Source of the DNA: JAJTFW01 sp964534995
Lineage (GTDB): Bacteria; Bacteroidota; Bacteroidia; AKYH767-A; OLB10
NCBI GenBank assembly: GCA_964534995.1
Contig: CAZHSC010000021.1
Location: forward strand, 1-47,809
Reading direction: 5' to 3'
DNA: 47,809 nucleotides
Part shown: positions 8,276 through 14,791 of the stretch, in pieces
Position numbering within the stretch: the first letter of the stretch is position 1
Layout: every line of letters begins with the position of its first letter
Position numbers and translations under genes: made by a program
Notes under the pieces: generated by a model
Database searches by the model: none
Told to the model about the DNA's origin: nothing
The model's input: only the letters and a program-made list of their open reading frames with translations

Positions 8276-9550
8276 TTATTTCTCTTTATCCTTCATCACC
8301 AGTTGGGCAGTGGTCCTGCTCCTCTGCTCCAGCAGTATGTCCTTACCCTGGCTGAGTGTTTCTATGGTGGAGGGATAATAATACCGGATGGTATATAACT
8401 GCAACCCTGAATTATACCTTAACCAATATTCCCTGTTCAATTTTTCAATCAGCCTGGGCGTTTTAACAGGATCATCATCAATACAAACAGAAAAGGAGAT
8501 GGCAGAGTTTTGCATCAGGTTCATTTTTACGCCCAGTTCGGCAAAGTTTGAAAAAATTGAACTCAGATTTTCCTCGGCAATGAAGGAGAAGTCTTTGGCT
8601 GCTATCGAAATGAGTACCTGGTTTGATTTAAAAATAAAGGAGGGCACCTGCGGCTTCGTCACAAGGTCTTTGGCAATTAAGGTGCCTTTTGCCGATGGTT
8701 GCAGGAAAGATTTTACATAAAGGGGTATATTTTTATTTTCAAGCGGCTTGATGGTCTTGGGATGAATCACGGAGGCTCCGTAATATGCGAGCTCAATGGC
8801 GTCGTGATAACTCAGCTGTTCCAGTTTTTGCGCATCGCTGAAATACTTAGGATCAGCATTTAAAACACCGGGAACATCTTTCCATATGGTTACAGATTCC
8901 GCATCGAGGATGTGAGCGAGGATGGCCGCGGTATAATCGGAACCTTCACGCCCCAGCGTGGTGGTGAAATTTTCGGAGGTGGCGGCAATGAAACCCTGTG
9001 TTATCACCAGTGGGTTTCTTTCATTGATGAGGGGCGGAACAATCGCCTTGATCCTTTTGCCGCTTTCTTCCCAATTTACTTTACCCTCCCTGTATGTATT
9101 GTCAGTGAGCAAACCATCCCTGATATCCAGCCAGGTATTGGCGATACCGCTTTTATCAAGGTAATGACTAACAATGGTGGTTGAAATTAATTCGCCTACA
9201 GAAACTACCTGGTCATAAACGAAATCATAGTCACGTGGTTCTTCCTCAAGCACCCATTCAATTTCAACGAAAAAATTATTAACGGTATCATAAACTTCGG
9301 GGCAGGAACCGGAAAATAATTTATCCATGATTCCGTTATGGAATTCTTTTACTTCCTGGAGAAAGTTCCTGGCCTCCCCCGAACGGGTACAATGGGCTTT
9401 CACAACCTTTTCAAGTGCATTGGTGGTTTTGGCCATAGCTGAAATTACCACTAGTACCGGATCCCCCGGAAACAACTTCAGGATTTCAGCTACATTCTTC
9501 ACTGATTCCGCATCCTTAACGGAAGCTCCGCCAAATTTGAATACTTTCAT
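8276..9550 (-). CDS. lysC: Aspartate kinase (monofunctional)
   Basis: Catalyses the first step of the aspartate pathway, L-aspartate plus ATP to 4-phospho-L-aspartate, towards lysine, methionine, threonine and diaminopimelate for the cell wall. The 424 residues begin with the KFGGASVKD nucleotide-binding motif. They include the TTLGREGSDYTAAILA region of the catalytic domain, WKDVPGVLNADP and SYHDAIELAYYGASVIHPKT, and end with regulatory ACT-like domains (about 290-410). There is no homoserine dehydrogenase fusion. The next pathway enzyme, asd, is in this window but 12 kb away. The symbol is by analogy; Bacteroidota often carry more than one aspartokinase and the end product controlling this one cannot be read from sequence. 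Confidence 0.94.
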   Translation of the reverse strand: MKVFKFGGASVKDAESVKNVAEILKLFPGDPVLVVISAMAKTTNALEKVVKAHCTRSGEARNFLQEVKEFHNGIMDKLFSGSCPEVYDTVNNFFVEIEWVLEEEPRDYDFVYDQVVSVGELISTTIVSHYLDKSGIANTWLDIRDGLLTDNTYREGKVNWEESGKRIKAIVPPLINERNPLVITQGFIAATSENFTTTLGREGSDYTAAILAHILDAESVTIWKDVPGVLNADPKYFSDAQKLEQLSYHDAIELAYYGASVIHPKTIKPLENKNIPLYVKSFLQPSAKGTLIAKDLVTKPQVPSFIFKSNQVLISIAAKDFSFIAEENLSSIFSNFAELGVKMNLMQNSAISFSVCIDDDPVKTPRLIEKLNREYWLRYNSGLQLYTIRYYYPSTIETLSQGKDILLEQRSRTTAQLVMKDKEK

Positions 9551-9599
9551 TTACTCAGTTTAAATTTTAAAGATCCGGCATATCATGAATTACCTTTGA

Positions 9600-9623
9600 T
9601 GAAGCAAGGTTTCTGTTGCTTCA
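9600..9623 (-). terminator. Hairpin between GNAT gene and aspartate kinase
   Basis: A perfect 8-bp inverted repeat, TGAAGCAA and TTGCTTCA, with an 8-base loop lies just beyond the GNAT stop codon and about 50 bases before the aspartate kinase start. No T-tract follows on the minus strand, so it may be a terminator without U-tract, a processing structure or chance. Confidence 0.4.
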
Positions 9624-9627
9624 GCGT

Positions 9628-10101
9628 TTAGATGGCCAGGTCTTGTATCTGTTTTTCATCCAGTTTACAATTGATCCATTCGTCATCAAATGACGCGTTG
9701 AACTTTTTATAAAAGGAAACGGCGGGTTCATTCCATTCGAGCACCTGCCAGTGAAGTTGTTTGGCCCCCAGCTTTTTTGCTTCCCCGATCACCGCTTTAA
9801 AAATCAAATTCCCGATTCCCTTGCCACGCATTTTTCCGGTAACAACGATATCATCCAGGTAAACACCCCTTCCTTTCCAGGTACTGTACTTCAGATGATA
9901 AATCGCTGTACCATAAATTTCATTGTCCGCTTCAGCTACCAGACAAAAAAAGACAGGGTGACTTCCGAACCCATCCAGCATCATATCTTCAATGGTATTG
10001 GTAACTTCATGGGGCGCTTTCTCATATAATGCCAACTCACAAATCAACGCGTGAACTGCAGGCATATCTTCTTTTGTACCTTTGCGGATAACAACATTCA
10101 T
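9628..10101 (-). CDS. GNAT-family N-acetyltransferase
   Basis: A 157-residue single-domain GNAT protein. Strand beta4 and motif A are visible as VYLDDIVVTGKMRGKGIGN, with the acetyl-CoA pyrophosphate loop RGKGIG. The C-terminal segment WNEPAVSFYKKFNA is the usual motif B. The opening MNVVIRKGTKEDMPAVHALI and ALYEKAP resemble the diamine (spermidine/spermine) acetyltransferase-like subgroup, so a polyamine or other small amine is a plausible substrate, but this is not decisive. The ATG is only 5 bases from a consensus -7 element, so its mRNA is probably leaderless. It is divergent from the alpha/beta hydrolase at 10143. Confidence 0.88.
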   Translation of the reverse strand: MNVVIRKGTKEDMPAVHALICELALYEKAPHEVTNTIEDMMLDGFGSHPVFFCLVAEADNEIYGTAIYHLKYSTWKGRGVYLDDIVVTGKMRGKGIGNLIFKAVIGEAKKLGAKQLHWQVLEWNEPAVSFYKKFNASFDDEWINCKLDEKQIQDLAI

Positions 10102-10106
10102 GGGGG

Positions 10107-10114
10107 CAAAAGTA
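10107..10114 (-). promoter_or_regulatory. Putative -7 element (TACTTTTG) of the GNAT gene
   Basis: The minus strand reads TACTTTTG, then five C, then the ATG. A TTTG box at 10139-10142 (minus) lies 24 bases upstream, one more than the usual 17-23. Confidence 0.5.
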
Positions 10115-10142
10115 TATTATTCTGAAGTCCTTCAACTACAAA

Positions 10143-10925
10143 ATGAAATTACATTACAGAATCATTGGTGAAGGGCCTGTTATTATTATTTTACATGGAT
10201 TGTTTGGCATGAGCGACAACTGGCAGAGTTTTGCCCGCCGCCTTTCATCCAATGGTTATAAAGTGCTTTTACCGGATTTGCGGAACCACGGACATTCTCC
10301 TCATTCAGACGCGCATAACTACGAACTGATGGCCGGTGATATTGCGGCACTCATTCAGGAGTTAAAGCTGGAAAAACCTGTTTTGATGGGTCACAGTATG
10401 GGTGGAAAAGTATGCCTGAAATTCCTGAACAATTATACGGATATCGCCACCAAAGTTATTGTTGTTGATATTGCGCCCTGGCAATATCCTGTTCATCATC
10501 GTGAAATCCTGAACGCATTATTATCGCTAAAAACAGAAACATTAACCAGCCGTCAGGAAGCAGAAAATGCTTTGAAAGAATACATTGACAATCCTGCCAT
10601 CCTTCAGTTTCTCCTGAAAAATTTATACCGAACCCTTGACCACCGCTTCGCATGGCGTTTTAATTTAAAAGTCCTTGACGAACAAATTGAAGAAGTGGGA
10701 AGGGCAACCTGGCCGGAAGCACCCATAAACACCCCCGTATTATTTGTCAGTGGAGAGAATTCAGGGTATGTAGATGCGGACCGGATGTCGGAAATCAAAC
10801 AATGGTACCCCAGTGCCGAACTGATCCATATCCCCGGCGCAGGCCATTGGGTACATGCCGAACAACCGGAACTACTGCTTCACGAAATCATACATTGGAT
10901 AGAACCACCATCCCCTGATCATTAA
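10143..10925 (+). CDS. Alpha/beta-fold hydrolase (YbfF-like esterase)
   Basis: A 260-residue alpha/beta hydrolase. Visible elements are the oxyanion loop LHGLFGMSDNW (about 18-27), the DLRNHGHSPHS segment, the nucleophile elbow GHSMGGK with Ser85, and the C-terminal PGAGHWVHAEQPELL carrying the catalytic His. The strong match to HGLFG-DNW and LRNHGxSPHS places it with YbfF/ABHD11-type esterases and acyl-CoA thioesterases. The natural substrate is unknown. It stands alone, divergent from the GNAT gene (41 bases apart) and convergent with gldD. Confidence 0.9.
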   Translation: MKLHYRIIGEGPVIIILHGLFGMSDNWQSFARRLSSNGYKVLLPDLRNHGHSPHSDAHNYELMAGDIAALIQELKLEKPVLMGHSMGGKVCLKFLNNYTDIATKVIVVDIAPWQYPVHHREILNALLSLKTETLTSRQEAENALKEYIDNPAILQFLLKNLYRTLDHRFAWRFNLKVLDEQIEEVGRATWPEAPINTPVLFVSGENSGYVDADRMSEIKQWYPSAELIHIPGAGHWVHAEQPELLLHEIIHWIEPPSPDH

Positions 10926-10950
10926 AACAAAGCGAAACAAGGGTTGTCAG

Positions 10951-11529
10951 TTACTTTTTCCATTTCAGTGTTTCCAACATATGCAGGATGTCTTCTCTCA
11001 CATAATCCTGAACCGGCGCCAGCGAATCGGCATTGGGTGCCGCATTGAAATAAACCGCACCCCTTAAAAAATGATTTACGCTGTCGGTTACATAAAATTG
11101 TGTTGCCGATGCTGCCTGACCACCCAGAGAATAAAGCACACCGCTCACTCCCGTACTGAAAGATATCACCTGTTCATTGATGGAACTGGCCCTTGAGGTA
11201 TGCTTGTATACCAGTGTATAGGTGTCTTCCAGAAAGCGGTTGATATCACCATGCAAAGGCTTATAAGTAAGATATACCTGTCCGTTTATTTCCGGCATCA
11301 CCAGGTACCACCAGCAGGGTTCCGACAAGCGATTGGTATCCGGAACCGGCACGGCATAGCCGGGTATTTCAAAAGAAAATGGACAATCTCCGGGCGTGAA
11401 CAAAGTATATTTTCTTTCCGGTAAAGTAATCCGGTAATAACCCCTTGGTTTAGGCGTTACCGCCTCCTCGTTGCAGGATAACAGCAGCAGGCAGATAATA
11501 AACAGTATGTTATTAAACAGTTTTTTCAT
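10951..11529 (-). CDS. gldD: GldD, gliding-motility lipoprotein
   Basis: GldD is an essential gliding lipoprotein in Flavobacterium, associated with T9SS-dependent motility. The 192-residue form starts MKKLFNNILFIICLLLLSC, a signal with a lipobox ending LLSC. The mature part has family motifs: PKPRGYYRITLPE near the N-terminus, YKHTSRASSINEQ in the middle, and QFYVTDSVNHFLRGAVYF with PNADSLAPVQDY near the end. An upstream in-frame ATG at 11601 would add 24 polar residues before the signal peptide and is unlikely. The gene follows ssb and mutY in the same direction, the usual Bacteroidota order. However, gldE, normally between ssb and gldD, is absent (52 bases up to the 11601 ATG, 124 to the chosen start). 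Together with the T9SS-sorted proteins it points to gliding or at least T9SS function. Confidence 0.92.
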   Translation of the reverse strand: MKKLFNNILFIICLLLLSCNEEAVTPKPRGYYRITLPERKYTLFTPGDCPFSFEIPGYAVPVPDTNRLSEPCWWYLVMPEINGQVYLTYKPLHGDINRFLEDTYTLVYKHTSRASSINEQVISFSTGVSGVLYSLGGQAASATQFYVTDSVNHFLRGAVYFNAAPNADSLAPVQDYVREDILHMLETLKWKK

Positions 11530-11653
11530 AGTACGATCAACTCCGGTCATTTCTCCCTTACCATCTGAATTCATAAAAGCCGGAATGTAAATACAAGCCA
11601 TGATAAAAAAGCGGGCACAGGTAAAAACACAAAGGCCTTAGGCTTTCTAATTA

Positions 11654-12070
11654 TCAAAAAGGCAAATCCCCCCCCATATCATTAAGCGGTGGTGTGGGAT
11701 CATGCGCGCCCGTATCACCGGGGGCGCTTCCCTGGGCATCACGCTTACTCAGCATGGTCATGTTCTCGGCAATTATTTCTGTAGCATACCGTTTAACTCC
11801 ATCTTTCTCCCAACTGCGTGTACGAAGTTTCCCTTCAATAAATACCATATGCCCCTTTCGCAACTGCAGTTTTTCGGCAGCTTCGGCGAGGCCACGCCAT
11901 AAAACGATGTTATGCCATTCGGTCTGATCCTGACGCTGCCCCTCCTTATTTTTAAAATACTCAGTAGTAGCCAGTGGAAATTTAGCTACCATAATACCAC
12001 CTTCCATGTGCCGGTACTCCGGATCTTTGCCCAGATTACCAATAAGAAATACTTTGTTTACGCCTGACAT
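11654..12070 (-). CDS. ssb: Single-stranded DNA-binding protein
   Basis: A 138-residue SSB. The OB-fold starts with VNKVFLIGNLGKDPEYR and contains TEWHNIVLWRGLAEAAEKL and KGHMVFIEGKLRTRSWEKDG. A short Pro/Gly/Asp-rich linker ends in the acidic protein-interaction tip DLPF, which recruits replication and repair partners. Eight G in a row (minus strand, 11668-11675) directly precede the codons of the tip. The gene has its own consensus promoter (12124-12153) and lies between mutY and gldD. Confidence 0.96.
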   Translation of the reverse strand: MSGVNKVFLIGNLGKDPEYRHMEGGIMVAKFPLATTEYFKNKEGQRQDQTEWHNIVLWRGLAEAAEKLQLRKGHMVFIEGKLRTRSWEKDGVKRYATEIIAENMTMLSKRDAQGSAPGDTGAHDPTPPLNDMGGDLPF

Positions 12071-12123
12071 AATTTATGGATAATAGGTTTTCACAATTCT
12101 TAATGAATGCTCATTCTTAAGGT

Positions 12124-12153
12124 CAAAGTTACTAATTGACTTAACTTTTCAAA
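12124..12153 (-). promoter_or_regulatory. Promoter of ssb (TTTG-N18-TAACTTTG)
   Basis: On the minus strand a -33 TTTG (12150-12153) and a -7 TAACTTTG (12124-12131) are separated by 18 bases, an exact match to the Bacteroidota promoter TTTG-N17..23-TAnnTTTG. The ssb ATG is 53 bases downstream. Confidence 0.7.
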
Positions 12154-12190
12154 TTTTACATGATTATTCATTGACCTTTCTGAACACGCG

Positions 12191-13243
12191 TCAATCATTC
12201 AGTCCGGCTTTTTGCATATAACGTATTATCAATTGCGGGAATGCGTACTTCCCGATATCTGCAAGAGGTATATTTTTCAAGGCCGGATCAGCGGGCCATG
12301 GTCCGGATACATTAATTCTCCAGAAATAAGCAATCAACTCCTGGTGCGTAAGCAGATGACGCATCCTTACCGGAGCACCCTGAATCGATTTCTCCAGCTT
12401 TTCCAGGCCAAAGGGAAAACGAATATTATGAATATCAATATCTTCAGTTTCCGTCTCTATCATGGGGAATTCAAATAATCCATGCCAGATGTCCTTAGCA
12501 TTACGTTGAATGATACAGGTCTCCGTAGAATTTGTCATAAAAAAATAATGGAAAAAGCGCTTCCGGGTTTTCTGTTTTTTCGTCTTCACCGGTAATGTCC
12601 CGGTTGCATTATTAATATAGGCATGGCAGGAAAAGCAGAAAGGACACTCTTCGCAAAGGGGAGACTGTGGCTTGCACAGCGTTGCACCGATTTCCATGAT
12701 AGCTTGATTGTGTTCGGCAGCGTGAGCCGGATCCAGTAATTCAGCCGCCAGGGCAGTAAAATGTTTTTTACCCTTTGGTGAGTCAATGGGAATTGCTTCA
12801 CCGGTAAGGCGTGATAAAAAGCGATATACATTACCATCCACTACCGGATACGGAAGATCGAAAGCAAAAGAGGCGATGGCAGCAGCCGTATAATCTCCTA
12901 TACCTTTAAGTTTTCTGAGGGCTTCGTAAGATGCCGGAAATATGCCATGATGCTCCACCAACACATCCCGGGCTGCCAGATGCATATTTCTGGCCCGTGA
13001 ATAATAACCGAGACCCTGCCAATGCTTTAAAATCCGGTCGAGGGGAGCATTCGCAAGGTCCTGCAGCTGCGGAAATGAATTTATAAAATTCCAATAATAT
13101 GGAAGACCCTGATTTACACGTGTTTGCTGCAGTATTATTTCTGATAACCAAATTTTAAAGGGGTCTTTTGTAGATCTCCAGGGCAATTTTCGGCCATTTT
13201 TACGGTACCAATCCCTTAAAATCTTAGAAAACTCCTGTTCCAT
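12191..13243 (-). CDS. mutY: A/G-specific adenine DNA glycosylase
   Basis: MutY removes adenine mispaired with 8-oxoguanine or guanine. In the 350-residue protein the helix with WLSEIILQQT carries the catalytic Glu35. The helix-hairpin-helix LKGIGDYTAAAI is followed by the catalytic Asp136 in YPVVDGNVYRF. The iron-sulfur cluster loop has Cys190, 197, 200 and 206 (C-x6-C-x2-C-x5-C). A C-terminal NUDIX-like 8-oxoG recognition domain follows (about 225-345). The frame opens upstream with a TTG at 13270, but the ATG at 13243 (MEQEFSKILRDWYRK) fits the family start. It is divergent from the HU gene and upstream of ssb and gldD. Confidence 0.95.
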   Translation of the reverse strand: MEQEFSKILRDWYRKNGRKLPWRSTKDPFKIWLSEIILQQTRVNQGLPYYWNFINSFPQLQDLANAPLDRILKHWQGLGYYSRARNMHLAARDVLVEHHGIFPASYEALRKLKGIGDYTAAAIASFAFDLPYPVVDGNVYRFLSRLTGEAIPIDSPKGKKHFTALAAELLDPAHAAEHNQAIMEIGATLCKPQSPLCEECPFCFSCHAYINNATGTLPVKTKKQKTRKRFFHYFFMTNSTETCIIQRNAKDIWHGLFEFPMIETETEDIDIHNIRFPFGLEKLEKSIQGAPVRMRHLLTHQELIAYFWRINVSGPWPADPALKNIPLADIGKYAFPQLIIRYMQKAGLND

Positions 13244-13257
13244 TCGTATATTTTGTA

Positions 13258-13265
13258 CAAAAATA
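13258..13265 (-). promoter_or_regulatory. Putative -7 element (TATTTTTG) of mutY
   Basis: The minus strand reads TATTTTTG, matching TAnnTTTG, 14 bases before the mutY ATG. The -33 box is not obvious, so the call is tentative. Confidence 0.35.
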
Positions 13266-13277
13266 AGCAAGTAATAT

Positions 13278-13307
13278 TTTGTAATTCAGCCAGAAAGCAT
13301 ATCTTTG
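13278..13307 (+). promoter_or_regulatory. Promoter of the HU-TPR-rng operon (TTTG-N18-TATCTTTG)
   Basis: TTTG at 13278-13281 and TATCTTTG at 13300-13307 are 18 bases apart, an exact Bacteroidota promoter match. The HU start codon is 40 bases downstream, leaving an A/T-rich leader. Confidence 0.7.
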
Positions 13308-13347
13308 CAGCCCCTTAAAAGGAAAATATTTAATTAAACAGTAAAAG

Positions 13348-13653
13348 ATGACAAAAGCAGAATTAGTAAATGAGATCTCTACCAAGACCGGGATCGAGAA
13401 GGTAGCAGTTCAGCAGACCGTTGAGTCTATGATGAAAGTTATTCGTAACTCGCTGATCAATAACGAAAATGTATACCTCCGTGGATTCGGAAGTTTCATT
13501 GTTAAGAAGCGTGCAAAGAAAACCGGACGTATCATTACGAAGAATGCAACGATTATCATTCCGGAGCATTACATCCCGGCTTTCAAACCGGCCAAAACTT
13601 TCACCGAGAGGGTGAAAAACGCGCACAACAAGAAAACCCAACCGGCACAGTAA
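13348..13653 (+). CDS. HU/IHF-family nucleoid DNA-binding protein
   Basis: A 101-residue HU/IHF-family protein: MTKAELVNEIS and the two helices of the dimerisation platform, then NVYLRGFGSFIVKKR, a DNA-binding beta-arm, and PAFKPAKTFTERV at the C-terminus. Such proteins bend DNA and compact the nucleoid. The conserved Pro normally at the tip of the arm is not evident in the stretch TGRIITKNATIIIPEHYIP, where the nearest Pro is after the arm; this is a common variation in Bacteroidota HU proteins. First gene of a plus-strand operon with the TPR protein and rng, behind a consensus promoter; only 6 bases separate it from the next ORF. Confidence 0.94.
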   Translation: MTKAELVNEISTKTGIEKVAVQQTVESMMKVIRNSLINNENVYLRGFGSFIVKKRAKKTGRIITKNATIIIPEHYIPAFKPAKTFTERVKNAHNKKTQPAQ

Positions 13654-13659
13654 TAATAC

Positions 13660-14496
13660 ATGAGTGGTGCACAACTGAGGGCACTCCTCATTTCAGGCAC
13701 CCTTCTGCTTTCCGCCGCAATATACCTGGCGCCTTCACAAATTAACCGGGAGGACGCATCGCCACAAGTAGCGGAGGAAGGAACCAGGGATGAGTTTGAA
13801 CCGGATGATTTATTAAAGTCAGCAAAAACTTCGCTAGACAGTAATGAATTAAAAAACCTCACTTTTTTTGAAGAGTCTCTCAAAAAAAACGGCGGTAAAG
13901 ACACAGCCCTATTAGACCAGTTGGGAAGGTTCTGGGACCGGAACGGAATACCGGCAGCCGCCGCCATCTGGTTTGAAAGAAAGGCAGAAGTAGTTCCCGG
14001 TGAGCAGGCCTACCTTGATGCCGCGTACAGGTACTTCGATTCCTTCCGGATGGTAAAGGACACGGTGGTTCGCTCTATACTGGTTGGAAAAGCGATAGCG
14101 AATTATCAGAAAGTGCTCGAAATAAATCCGGGTAACCTGAATGCGAAAACCGACCTGGGCGCCTGTTATGCGGACGGAACTTCAGAACCGATGAAGGGGA
14201 TCATGCTATTGCGTGAAGTAGTTGCCGAAAACCCGGACCATGAAATGGCCCAATATAATTTAGGAATGCTATCGGTGAAATCAGGGCAGCTTGACAAAGC
14301 CATAGAGCGTTTCAAAAAGGTGCTGGAAATTAATCCGAAAAGAAATGAAATGTATTTCTTTTTAGGACAGATACTCCTGCAAAAGGGAGATACAGCAGCC
14401 TCGGTAGCCAATTATGAAACATTCATAAAAAATGCTAATTATGATGTTTCGGATGTTATCAAATTAGTGGAAGAGCTGAAGAAGAAGCCTTCCTGA
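13660..14496 (+). CDS. Membrane-anchored tetratricopeptide repeat protein
   Basis: A 278-residue protein with one N-terminal hydrophobic segment (about 5-24, uncleaved anchor or signal) followed by an acidic linker. From about residue 85 come helical TPR units, clearest at IANYQKVLEINPGNLNAKTD, HEMAQYNLGMLSVKSGQLDK, and KVLEINPKRNEMYFFLGQIL, each with the W/L-G-Y-A-F-A-P pattern of TPRs. It most likely acts as a periplasmic-facing scaffold; no catalytic domain is present. Its place between HU and ribonuclease G is, as I recall, conserved across Bacteroidota, suggesting co-expression rather than a known shared function. Confidence 0.85.
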   Translation: MSGAQLRALLISGTLLLSAAIYLAPSQINREDASPQVAEEGTRDEFEPDDLLKSAKTSLDSNELKNLTFFEESLKKNGGKDTALLDQLGRFWDRNGIPAAAAIWFERKAEVVPGEQAYLDAAYRYFDSFRMVKDTVVRSILVGKAIANYQKVLEINPGNLNAKTDLGACYADGTSEPMKGIMLLREVVAENPDHEMAQYNLGMLSVKSGQLDKAIERFKKVLEINPKRNEMYFFLGQILLQKGDTAASVANYETFIKNANYDVSDVIKLVEELKKKPS

Positions 14497-14535
14497 AAAC
14501 ATACAATCGCAAACGATTATTAAAAAAATTGAATC

Positions 14536-14631
14536 ATGCCATCAGGAAAAAAACGTAAGCGCCATAAAATGGCCACCCATAAACGGAAGAAGCGTTTAAG
14601 GAAAAATCGCCATAAAAAGAAAAACAGGTAG
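14536..14631 (+). CDS. Small basic ribosomal protein, AURKAIP1/COX24 (bS22/mS38-like)
   Basis: A 31-residue ORF starts MPSGKKRKRHKMATHKRKKR and ends NRHKKKNR; more than half of its residues are Lys, Arg or His. It matches my recollection of the Bacteroidota 'AURKAIP1/COX24 domain-containing' small proteins, related to mitochondrial mS38 and mycobacterial bS22, which sit on the small ribosomal subunit. It lies between the TPR protein and rng on the same strand, and its extreme composition in one frame with ATG and TAG argues for real coding. Easily missed by gene callers because of length. Confidence 0.8.
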   Translation: MPSGKKRKRHKMATHKRKKRLRKNRHKKKNR

Positions 14632-14650
14632 TGCTGTTTAGCGAGCCGAC

Positions 14651-14690
14651 GGGTATGCTGTATCTCTTTTCGAAAAGGTACAGCATGTCC
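14651..14690 (+). terminator. Strong hairpin between the small ribosomal protein gene and rng
   Basis: A 12-bp stem GGGTATGCTGTA / TACAGCATGTCC (two G-T wobbles) encloses a second short palindrome CTTTTCGAAAAG. A T-rich stretch (14691-14712, ending in eight T) follows after a spacer. It could be a Rho-independent terminator or attenuator in front of rng, or an RNase-sensitive structure in its leader. The stem is clearly visible; the role is inferred. Confidence 0.6.
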
Positions 14691-14791
14691 TGTTTGCCTT
14701 TGCTTTTTTTTAATTATGACAAGCGGGTTACCCTCCACGTTTTTAAGTATGGAGTTATGTACACCCGGCGAAATAAAATCCGTCATTTGCA

